A stretch of DNA of 14,954 nucleotides from Bacteroidota bacterium (lineage in GTDB: Bacteria > Bacteroidota > Bacteroidia > Chitinophagales > Chitinophagaceae): NCBI GenBank assembly GCA_947454745.1, contig CANGMV010000004.1, positions 1 through 14,954 on the forward strand. Direction: 5' to 3'. The stretch's first letter is position 1, and each line of letters opens with the position of its first letter. The position numbers and the translations under genes were made by a program. The notes under the pieces are model-generated. The model did not search any database. It was not told the DNA's origin and worked only from the letters and a program-made list of their open reading frames with translations. Below are positions 1-7,025 of the stretch, in pieces.

Positions 1-579
1 ATGTTAAAAATCCAAGAAGAACGTGTTACCATGAGCATTTATGACTTTGCTTTAAAAGGTAAACATAATGCCTATAATACAATGGCAGCAAGCATTGCAG
101 CTACTACTTTAGGTATTCGAAAGGAAAAAATTCGCGAAGCGGTAAGCAATTTCCATAGCTTGGAACACAGAATGGAATTTGTAGCTACTGTCCGCGGTGT
201 TGATTTTATCAATGACAGTAAGGCAACGAATGTGAACAGCACTTGGTATGCTTTAGAGAGTATGCAAAAGAAAACCGTTCTTGTTATTGGCGGTGTCGAC
301 AAAGGAAATGATTACTCATTAATTGCAGAACTAGTAAAAGAAAAAGTGAAAGCAATTGTATGCATGGGTACTGACAATAAGAAAATAATAGAATTTTTTA
401 AAGATATCGTTCCTGTAATTGTGGAAGCGGACAGTGCTAAAAAAGCAGTTACAGAGTCATTTAAGATTGCTGAAAAAGGGGATGTAGTCTTATTAAGTCC
501 TGCATGTGCGAGTTTTGATTTATTTAAAAATTATGAGGACAGGGGTCGTCAATTTAAAGAGTCTGTAAAAGAATTATAA
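1..579 (+). CDS. murD: MurD, UDP-N-acetylmuramoylalanine--D-glutamate ligase (C-terminal part)
   Basis: This is the C-terminal part (192 residues) of the cytoplasmic ATP-dependent ligase that adds D-glutamate to UDP-MurNAc-L-alanine in peptidoglycan precursor synthesis. Full MurD is about 450 residues, so the N-terminal UDP-binding domain and the ATP P-loop lie left of the window. The ATG at base 1 is an internal methionine and not a start. Visible Mur-ligase features are GKHN (residues 20-23, end of the central ATPase domain), LEHRMEF (54-60), NDSKATN (71-77, typical of MurD), a GG-DKG segment near 97-102, SPACASFD (166-173) and DRGRQF (180-185). The NDSKATN and SPACASFD motifs separate MurD from MurC, MurE and MurF. 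The stop lies 2 bases before the ftsW start, which fits co-transcription with the division genes. Identification is firm; only the N-terminus is unseen. Confidence 0.96.
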   Translation: MLKIQEERVTMSIYDFALKGKHNAYNTMAASIAATTLGIRKEKIREAVSNFHSLEHRMEFVATVRGVDFINDSKATNVNSTWYALESMQKKTVLVIGGVDKGNDYSLIAELVKEKVKAIVCMGTDNKKIIEFFKDIVPVIVEADSAKKAVTESFKIAEKGDVVLLSPACASFDLFKNYEDRGRQFKESVKEL

Positions 580-581
580 TC

Positions 582-1910
582 ATGTTTAATCAAAATACGG
601 ACAAATTATTTTCGCAGATGCCAACGATAAGTGGCGTTAAGGAGCATTTGGATCAAAGAACCAGAGGTGATAAATACATATGGGGGTTGGTACTTGTATT
701 GTCGCTTGTTTCTATATTGGTAGTATATAGTGCAACAGGTTCCTTGGCTTACAAATCGCTTAGCGGAAATACGAGTAAGTTTTTGTTTAAACAAATGGGT
801 TTTACAATGGTTGGCCTGGTACTTATTTTTGCATTACACCGAGTGAACTATACTATGTTCTCCCGTATTGCATCTATTTTATATGCTTTATCTATTCCTT
901 TATTAATTTATACTTTATTTTTTGGAGCCAAAATTAATGATGGAAGTAGGTGGATCAAATTGCCAATCATTCACTTGACATTCCAAACAAGTGATTTGGC
1001 AAAGTTGGCTTTGTTTATGTTTATCTCAAGAACATTGAGTAAAAAGCAAGAAGTAATTAAGGATTTCAAAAAAGGATTTTTACCCGTTATTATTCCAGTA
1101 TTAATTACCTGCGTATTAATCATGCCCGCGAATTTGTCGAATGCACTTTTAACGGGTGCGACTTCGTTATTATTAATGTTTATTGGGCGTGTCAGTTTAA
1201 AACATATTGGTTTAACTATTTTGCTGGCAATGGTTCCAGTGTTGATTTTAATCAGCGTAGCAATGGCTACACATAAAGCGGGCAAAGTATCGAGTAATGA
1301 GGAGGATAAACCCGTTGTAGCTGAGAAAGCAAAAATATTTGTTCGTTTTAATACATGGGTAAGTCGTATTCAAGACTTTATGTATCCCAATGAAAAGGAA
1401 GTACCTTATCAAGTGCAACAGGCTAAAATTGCTATTGCGAATGGAGGTATTTTGTTTGGCCTTGGCCCGGGTAACAGTCGTCAAAGAAACTTTTTACCAC
1501 AAGCGTATAATGACTTTATCTATTCCATTATTATTGAAGAATATGGATTAATAGGAGGTGCTTTTATCATGTTTGTATATTTAGTATTCTTATTTCGATG
1601 CATAAGAATATTCCGAAGATGTCCTTATGCTTTTGGCGCCTTCTTGGCATTAGGATTAAGCTTTACGCTCATTATACAAGCCATTGCAAATATGGCCGTG
1701 AATGTAAATTTAGTACCTGTAACAGGGGTGACATTGCCTTTGGTGAGCATGGGTGGTAGCTCGTTTATTTTTACTTGTTGTTCCATTGGATTGATATTGA
1801 GTGTGGCAAGAAACGTTGAGCAGTTAGAAGGTAAAGCACCTGAAGAAACTGAAATTGAAATTCCTGAAGAAACTGAAACAGATCAAAATCCAATCCCAAG
1901 TAATGCCTAA
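582..1910 (+). CDS. ftsW: FtsW, septal peptidoglycan glycosyltransferase (SEDS family)
   Basis: This is an integral inner-membrane SEDS polymerase that makes septal glycan strands from lipid II, working with a class B penicillin-binding protein. The 442 residues contain about ten hydrophobic segments. The family signature begins at N374 (NVNLVPVTGVTLPLVSMGGS), as is typical of FtsW/RodA. D311, in the YNDFIYSIIIEE loop after LGPGNSRQ, aligns with the catalytic aspartate known as Asp297 in E. coli FtsW. A charged insert of roughly 20 residues (around 229-250) sits before that loop. The C-terminal tail of about 25 residues is acidic (repeated EET/EIPEE). Its position between murD and murG supports FtsW rather than RodA. 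The start at 582 lies 2 bases after murD, and the last 8 bases overlap murG. No Shine-Dalgarno sequence is seen. Confidence 0.95.
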   Translation: MFNQNTDKLFSQMPTISGVKEHLDQRTRGDKYIWGLVLVLSLVSILVVYSATGSLAYKSLSGNTSKFLFKQMGFTMVGLVLIFALHRVNYTMFSRIASILYALSIPLLIYTLFFGAKINDGSRWIKLPIIHLTFQTSDLAKLALFMFISRTLSKKQEVIKDFKKGFLPVIIPVLITCVLIMPANLSNALLTGATSLLLMFIGRVSLKHIGLTILLAMVPVLILISVAMATHKAGKVSSNEEDKPVVAEKAKIFVRFNTWVSRIQDFMYPNEKEVPYQVQQAKIAIANGGILFGLGPGNSRQRNFLPQAYNDFIYSIIIEEYGLIGGAFIMFVYLVFLFRCIRIFRRCPYAFGAFLALGLSFTLIIQAIANMAVNVNLVPVTGVTLPLVSMGGSSFIFTCCSIGLILSVARNVEQLEGKAPEETEIEIPEETETDQNPIPSNA

Positions 1911-3015
1911 ACAATTACGAATCATAATAGCAGGTGGCGGCACTGGAGGGCATATCTTTCCAGCGATTGCTGTTGCCCAGGCGATACAAAAAATACAGCC
2001 AAGTGCTGCTATTTTATTTGTTGGGGCGAGTGGTAAAATGGAAATGGAAAAAGTGCCACAAGCAGGGTATAAAATAATAGGTTTAACCATTGCAGGATTG
2101 AATCGATCCAATATGTTTAAGAATTGGAATTTGCCTTTTAAATTAATAAAAAGTTTTTTTCAAGTTCGACAAATATTTAACCAGTTTAAACCCAATGCTG
2201 TATTTGGTGTAGGAGGGTATTCAAGTTTTCCAGTTTTGAAATTTGCACAAGCAAAGCATATTCCCACATTTATACATGAGTCAAATGCATTTGCAGGAAA
2301 GTCTAATCAATGGTTAGGAGCCAATGCAACTAAAATATTTACAGGCACCAAAGGAATGGAGGCGTTTTTCCCGGCAGAAAAAATTCAAGTGACAGGTAAT
2401 CCAGTTCGACAAAATATAATTGAAGCGGCTTATAGTAAAGAAGCAGCTTTATTAAAATTTGGTTTAATGCCGAATCGTAAAACGGTATTAATCATAGGAG
2501 GAAGTTTAGGAGCTGCTTCTATAAATAAAGCAATTCAAGATCATTTGGAAACCTTTGCAAATGATGCTATTCAGTTAATTTGGCAAACGGGTAAGCCGAA
2601 TGCGTTGGCTTATGCAAAATCGGCTGAGTCTTTTTCCAATGTTTTCGTGGATTCGTTTATCGATGATATGAGTGCTGCATATACTGCTGCAGATATAGTG
2701 GTGAGCCGATCGGGTGCGATGGCGGTTGCGGAAATTTGCATAACGGGTAAGCCTGCTGTTTTTGTGCCTTATCCATTTGCTGCAGAGGATCATCAAACAT
2801 TTAATGCCATGCAATTGGTAAAAGAAAATGCAGCATTAATGGTAGCGGATAAAGAGGTAAGTGTAAAGTTATTGCCTACCATTTTGCAAATGGTAAAGGA
2901 TGATTCAATGACCATTCAAATGCAAAATAAAATAAAATCTTTTGCATGGCTCGATGCAGACAACGTAATTGCGGAGTCGATTCTACATTCAGTTGAAAAT
3001 TCAAATTCCTTATAA
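1903..3015 (+). CDS. murG: MurG, UDP-GlcNAc:lipid I N-acetylglucosaminyltransferase
   Basis: This is a peripheral inner-membrane GT-B glycosyltransferase (370 residues) that adds GlcNAc to lipid I to give lipid II, the substrate of FtsW. The N-terminal domain shows the glycine loop GGGTGGH (residues 11-17), GVGGYSSFP near 102-110, and HESNAFAGKSN from H125. The C-terminal UDP-GlcNAc-binding domain shows GGSLGA (199-204), WQTGK, SRSGAMAVAE (268-277) and AAEDHQTFNA starting near 293. An in-frame ATG exists upstream at 1855, but it would put 56 bases inside ftsW and add 16 lysine- and glutamine-rich residues ahead of the first beta strand. The ATG at 1903 gives the normal MurG length and N-terminus (MPKQLRIIIAGGG). 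It overlaps the ftsW stop by 8 bases, suggesting translational coupling. Confidence 0.96.
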   Translation: MPKQLRIIIAGGGTGGHIFPAIAVAQAIQKIQPSAAILFVGASGKMEMEKVPQAGYKIIGLTIAGLNRSNMFKNWNLPFKLIKSFFQVRQIFNQFKPNAVFGVGGYSSFPVLKFAQAKHIPTFIHESNAFAGKSNQWLGANATKIFTGTKGMEAFFPAEKIQVTGNPVRQNIIEAAYSKEAALLKFGLMPNRKTVLIIGGSLGAASINKAIQDHLETFANDAIQLIWQTGKPNALAYAKSAESFSNVFVDSFIDDMSAAYTAADIVVSRSGAMAVAEICITGKPAVFVPYPFAAEDHQTFNAMQLVKENAALMVADKEVSVKLLPTILQMVKDDSMTIQMQNKIKSFAWLDADNVIAESILHSVENSNSL

Positions 3016-3026
3016 AATAGTTTTAC

Positions 3027-4388
3027 ATGAATCCGTTAACCAATATCAAAAACATTTACTTTATAGGCATCGGCGGGATTGGTATGAGTGCACTAGCTAG
3101 GTATTTTAATACCCAGGGTGTTATAGTTTCGGGTTATGATAAAACACCAACTGCTTTAACCGACGATTTAGTAAAAGAAGGGATTAAAATTCATTTCGAA
3201 GACGATATCAATCAAATAGATAAAGCAGCAACAGTAGTGGTATATACGCCCGCTATTCCTGCTTCACATAGCGAGTTGAACTATTGCAAGGACAATGGGT
3301 ACAATGTAGTAAAGCGAAGCGATGTATTAAATTGGATTACCGAAAATGCATTTACCATTGCGATAGCAGGTACCCATGGAAAAACAACGACTACTTCCAT
3401 GACTGCACATATTTTACGTCATTCCGGTTATGGTTGTAATGCATTTCTAGGAGGCATTGCTTCTAATTATGGCACCAATTTTTGGAGTCATGAAAAAAAT
3501 GTAGTGGTAGTGGAGGCAGATGAATATGATAGAAGTTTTTTAAAGTTAGCACCTAATATTGCTGTAGTTACTGCCGTAGACCCCGACCACTTAGATATTT
3601 ACGGTACTCCAGAGGAAGTATTAAAAGCATTTGGACAGTTTACGGATAAGATTAAAAATGGTGGAACGCTGATCCAAAAAATGGGAACCGAATTTTCAAT
3701 TGATGCGACTAATAAAAAGGTGTTCACATATGGTTATGATAAAGACAATGCTTCTTATCACACAGCAAATTTAAAAGTGGTAGATGGTTCTTATTTATTT
3801 GATGTAGTGCATCCTGCTGGCATGATGAAGGATGTGGTATTGAATATGGGTGGATTACACAATGTAGAGAATGCAACTGCAGCAATAGCGATTGCACTTA
3901 CATTGGGTATTGAAGAGCAAAAAATAAAAGAGGCAGTTGCTGCTTTTAAAGGAGTGAAACGCCGTTTTGAATACAAAGTAAAAACAGCGAACCAAGTTTT
4001 GATCGATGATTATGCGCATCATCCGGAGGAATTAAATGCTTTAATTAGTGGAGTCAGAAGTTTGTATCCTAATGAAAAAATGGTACTTATTTTCCAGCCA
4101 CATTTATATAGTAGAACACAGGATCAAGCAGCTGGATTTATGGAAGTAATGGATAAAGCCGATGAAGTTATTTTATTGCCTATTTATCCTGCAAGAGAAT
4201 TGCCAATCGAAGGCGTAACAAGTGATATGTTGTTGGCAGGAATGAAATTAGCGAAAAAGCAAGTTATGAGTAAAGAAGCCTTGTTGCAATGGGCTGCTCA
4301 TAACAAGGACAAGGTGGTGGTAATGGCAGGTGCAGGAGATATTGATGTTTGCATTAATCAAGTTCAAGAAATATTTACCCAATTATAA
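3027..4388 (+). CDS. murC: MurC, UDP-N-acetylmuramate--L-alanine ligase
   Basis: This is the cytoplasmic ATP-dependent ligase that adds L-alanine to UDP-MurNAc, the first peptide step of peptidoglycan synthesis. At 453 residues it has the usual length. The N-terminal Rossmann-like domain opens with GIGGIGMSALARYF. The ATP-binding loop is GTHGKTTTT from G115. The central domain shows EADEYDRSF (163-171) and a DPDHLDIYG motif. The GGLHNVENA segment closes the ATPase domain. The C-terminal domain has GVKRRFEY, DDYAHHPEE (327-335) and FQPHLYSRT. The DDYAHHP motif and the GIGGIGMS opening are specific for MurC over MurD/E/F. It starts 11 bases after murG, and its stop shares one base with the ftsQ start (TAATG), so ftsQ is probably translated by re-initiation. 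Confidence 0.97.
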   Translation: MNPLTNIKNIYFIGIGGIGMSALARYFNTQGVIVSGYDKTPTALTDDLVKEGIKIHFEDDINQIDKAATVVVYTPAIPASHSELNYCKDNGYNVVKRSDVLNWITENAFTIAIAGTHGKTTTTSMTAHILRHSGYGCNAFLGGIASNYGTNFWSHEKNVVVVEADEYDRSFLKLAPNIAVVTAVDPDHLDIYGTPEEVLKAFGQFTDKIKNGGTLIQKMGTEFSIDATNKKVFTYGYDKDNASYHTANLKVVDGSYLFDVVHPAGMMKDVVLNMGGLHNVENATAAIAIALTLGIEEQKIKEAVAAFKGVKRRFEYKVKTANQVLIDDYAHHPEELNALISGVRSLYPNEKMVLIFQPHLYSRTQDQAAGFMEVMDKADEVILLPIYPARELPIEGVTSDMLLAGMKLAKKQVMSKEALLQWAAHNKDKVVVMAGAGDIDVCINQVQEIFTQL

Positions 4389-5470
4389 TGAAGCGCTGGA
4401 AATACATATTAGAAAGGGTTTTGTGGTCTATTGCTGCTATAGGACTGGTAGTGCTTTTTGTATTTGCTTGGCAGGCAAAATCGGTAAAGAAATGTACAGG
4501 CATTCAAATTGAATTAGCAGGTACTGCATCGGGGTACTTGTTTATGGATGAGAAGGAAATTATGCGACTTATTAATGAACAAGGTGTGCATGTGGGAACA
4601 CCGGTTGGCAGTATTAATTTAAATAAAATTGAGCAATCCTTGGCACAAACCCAATGGATTGCAAAAACAGATATTTACTTAGACAATCAACAACAATTGC
4701 AAGTAAAAATTGAACAAAGAATTCCTATAGCAAGAGTTTTTACCGCATCGGGCAATTCGTTTTATATTGATAATGTGGCACAAAAGTTACCACTAAGAAA
4801 TTTATCTGTGATGCGCTTGCCGGTATTCACAGGCTTCCCGTCGGATCAAGAAAAATTAGCAAAACCAGATAGTTTGCTACTACAAGACATACTTCATTTT
4901 GCAAAAATCATACAACAGGATAGTTTTTATATGGCCCAAATAGCGCAGGTAAATATTGCGGCGAACGGTGACTTTGAAATGATACCAACTTTGGGGGATC
5001 ATCTTGTATTGATTGGTTCCATGGAAAATATCGAAGACAAATTGAATCGTTTGTATACATTTTACAAAAAGGTTTGGATTCCATCAGGTATTAATGCTTT
5101 TCAGGTGTTGGATGTTCGATTTGATCATCAAATAGTAGCCCTTAAAAAAGGGATGCAGCCTATTCAATATGCTCCTGGAGCTTTGCCTTTTATTCAACTA
5201 GGAAATATTGCAGATTCTACATTAAAAGCAGATACAGTTAAAGTAGGAAAACCTGTCCCAGTGGCAGCCGTAAAAACCGATAGTGTTGTTAAACCAGTAG
5301 CGGTTCCACCTGTAGTTGTAAAAACAAAGCCAGCTGCAAAAATTGTGAAGCCAGTAGCTAAAAAAACAAGCCCAAAGCCAAACAATAAAGCGAACAATAA
5401 ATCGTTAAATAAAATGAAGAAGACTGCGAAGGCAATTTTGCCTAAAAAGCCTGCTTCCAACAACAACTAA
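4388..5470 (+). CDS. ftsQ: FtsQ/DivIB-type cell division protein with basic C-terminal tail
   Basis: This is a bitopic inner-membrane division protein; in known systems FtsQ links the early division ring to the late septal synthesis complex. The assignment rests on position (between murC and ftsA) and architecture: a short cytoplasmic N-terminus, one membrane helix at about residues 8-28, then a POTRA-like segment (about 38-105) and a beta-rich periplasmic region up to about 260. FtsQ proteins are poorly conserved, so motif evidence is modest. Unusually, the last 79 or so residues (from D282) form a low-complexity tail rich in lysine, proline, valine, alanine and finally asparagine, which would lie in the periplasm. 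It overlaps the murC stop by one base. A 48-base spacer separates it from ftsA. Confidence 0.88.
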   Translation: MKRWKYILERVLWSIAAIGLVVLFVFAWQAKSVKKCTGIQIELAGTASGYLFMDEKEIMRLINEQGVHVGTPVGSINLNKIEQSLAQTQWIAKTDIYLDNQQQLQVKIEQRIPIARVFTASGNSFYIDNVAQKLPLRNLSVMRLPVFTGFPSDQEKLAKPDSLLLQDILHFAKIIQQDSFYMAQIAQVNIAANGDFEMIPTLGDHLVLIGSMENIEDKLNRLYTFYKKVWIPSGINAFQVLDVRFDHQIVALKKGMQPIQYAPGALPFIQLGNIADSTLKADTVKVGKPVPVAAVKTDSVVKPVAVPPVVVKTKPAAKIVKPVAKKTSPKPNNKANNKSLNKMKKTAKAILPKKPASNNN

Positions 5471-5518
5471 ACAACGGATCAACGAAATAACAACTAATCA
5501 ACTTAAAAACTATAAGAA

Positions 5519-6919
5519 ATGAGTCAGCACGATTCTCCTATCATTGTAGGCTTAGACATTGGAACTACTAAAATTGCAGCCATTGCAGGTCGCAAAAACG
5601 AATTTGGTAAACTAGAAATCTTAGGATTTGGACGCGCCAATAGCAATGGAGTACAACATGGCCAAGTGTTGAATATTGACCAAACTATTAAAGCGATTCA
5701 GCAAGCATTGGAAAATTGCCAAAAAAGCAATCCTGATTTAGAAATCAACGAAGTATATGTAGGTATTGCAGGTCACCATATTAAGAGTTTACAAACTCGT
5801 GGTGATATGGTAAGACAGGATGCTGAAAACGAAATTCAAGCTTGGGAAATTGAACAATTAATCAATAACCAACGTAAAACCTTTATTCCAGCTGGAGATC
5901 AAATTATTGATGTGATCCCTCAGGAGTTTTATGTGGACAATAACCCAAATGTAAAAGAGCCAGTGGGTGTGAACGGTGTAAAAGTGGGTGCAAATTTCTT
6001 GATTTTAACAGGAGATAGAAATGCAATCCGCAACATTAACCGTTCGGTTGAAAGAAGTGGTTTAACAACAAAGGATTTGGTTTTACAACCTTTGGCATCG
6101 GCTAGTGCGGTAATGAGCGATGTAGATTTGGAAGCAGGTGTTGCTATTTTGGATATTGGTGGTGGTACAAGTGACCTTGCTGTATTTTATGATGGCATTT
6201 TAAAACATACTGCTGTGATTCCTTTTGGTGGTGAAAATATTACACATGATATCCGTTTAGGATTGGGTGTGTTAAAGAGCCAGGCCGAAGCGATGAAAGT
6301 ACAGTTTGGTAGTGCTTTAGCCGACGAAGCAAAAGCAAATGCCTATGTGACTATTCCTGGTTTAAAGGGAATGCCTGCAAAAGAAATAAGTGTAAAGAGT
6401 TTGGCTGGAATTATCCAGGCAAGAATGAGTGAAATCTTAGATTTTGTAACATATCATTTAAAGCAGGTAGGTTTAGATAGCCGTATGTTAAATGGTGGTA
6501 TCATTTTAACAGGTGGAGGCTCACAATTAAAGCACTTAATTCAGTTAACAGAATATACAACAGGCTTAAATGCTAGAGTGGGCTTGCCTAATGAGCATTT
6601 AGCGCCCAATCATATCGACGAATTAAAGAAACCAATGTATTCAACATGTATTGGTTTGATATTAAAAGGCTATAACGATTACGAGCAAAATTATAAGGTA
6701 TTTACAGAAACCTATAAGAAGGTGGAAGTGCCAAGAGCATTGACCGTGGAAGCGCCTATAAAGCAAGCTGCACCTCAACAATCTGGCTTTAAGGCAGAAC
6801 CTGCTCCGACTACTTTAACAGCTGAACAAATCGAAAAAAGAAAGAGCAAATTCTGGGATCGTTTCAAAACTAATTTAATAGAAATTTTTAGTGAAGAAGA
6901 CGATAAATTATTGCCATAA
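5519..6919 (+). CDS. ftsA: FtsA, actin-like membrane anchor of the FtsZ ring
   Basis: This is a cytoplasmic actin-family ATPase that tethers FtsZ polymers to the inner membrane and recruits later division proteins. In its 466 residues the phosphate-1 loop is GLDIGTTK (11-18). The FtsA-specific 1C domain follows (about 80-165, including DVIPQEFYVDN), then the phosphate-2 motif LDIGGGTSD (211-219), the GGENIT segment, and the adenosine motif LTGGGSQL. The last 24 residues (443-466, SKFWDRF...IEIF) form an amphipathic helix with aromatic and basic residues, as expected for the membrane-targeting sequence. A proline/alanine/glutamine-rich linker of about 40 residues precedes it, which explains the length above the usual 420 or so. 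It lies directly upstream of ftsZ with a 106-base spacer. The start at 5519 has an A-rich leader and no Shine-Dalgarno sequence. Confidence 0.97.
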   Translation: MSQHDSPIIVGLDIGTTKIAAIAGRKNEFGKLEILGFGRANSNGVQHGQVLNIDQTIKAIQQALENCQKSNPDLEINEVYVGIAGHHIKSLQTRGDMVRQDAENEIQAWEIEQLINNQRKTFIPAGDQIIDVIPQEFYVDNNPNVKEPVGVNGVKVGANFLILTGDRNAIRNINRSVERSGLTTKDLVLQPLASASAVMSDVDLEAGVAILDIGGGTSDLAVFYDGILKHTAVIPFGGENITHDIRLGLGVLKSQAEAMKVQFGSALADEAKANAYVTIPGLKGMPAKEISVKSLAGIIQARMSEILDFVTYHLKQVGLDSRMLNGGIILTGGGSQLKHLIQLTEYTTGLNARVGLPNEHLAPNHIDELKKPMYSTCIGLILKGYNDYEQNYKVFTETYKKVEVPRALTVEAPIKQAAPQQSGFKAEPAPTTLTAEQIEKRKSKFWDRFKTNLIEIFSEEDDKLLP

Positions 6920-6936
6920 AATTACCCACATTATGG

Positions 6937-6965
6937 TTATAAAATTTCTACCTAAAATTTTATAA
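6937..6965. repeat. AT-only inverted repeat upstream of ftsZ
   Basis: Perfect 11-base arms TTATAAAATTT (6937-6947) and AAATTTTATAA (6955-6965) flank a 7-base loop in the ftsA-ftsZ spacer, 60 bases before the ftsZ start. It could be an operator-like site, a weak transcript-end hairpin, or simple AT-rich coincidence. It lacks the G/C-rich stem of a strong terminator, so some readthrough from ftsA to ftsZ is likely. Confidence 0.4.
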
Positions 6966-7025
6966 ATAGAGTAATTTCGACGATACTAACAACTAACTGT
7001 ACTAACCCATTTAAAAAACAAAAGA

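Noticed and set aside
1..3. ATG at the first base as the murD start
   Set aside because: The protein begins in the middle of the Mur ligase fold; the P-loop and N-terminal domain are missing, so this is an internal methionine in a gene cut by the window edge.
1855..1902. Upstream ATG for murG at 1855
   Set aside because: It would overlap ftsW by 56 bases and add 16 residues not expected before the MurG glycine loop; the ATG at 1903 fits the family length and shows the usual short overlap.
4330..4512. 60-codon plus-strand frame across the murC-ftsQ junction
   Set aside because: It lies wholly within the end of murC and the start of ftsQ in another frame and has no protein-like pattern.
5194..5466. 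Minus-strand frame opposite the FtsQ tail, hydrophobic and membrane-like
   Set aside because: The hydrophobicity is the antisense image of lysine and proline codons; it overlaps a well-supported gene and has no promoter or neighbour.
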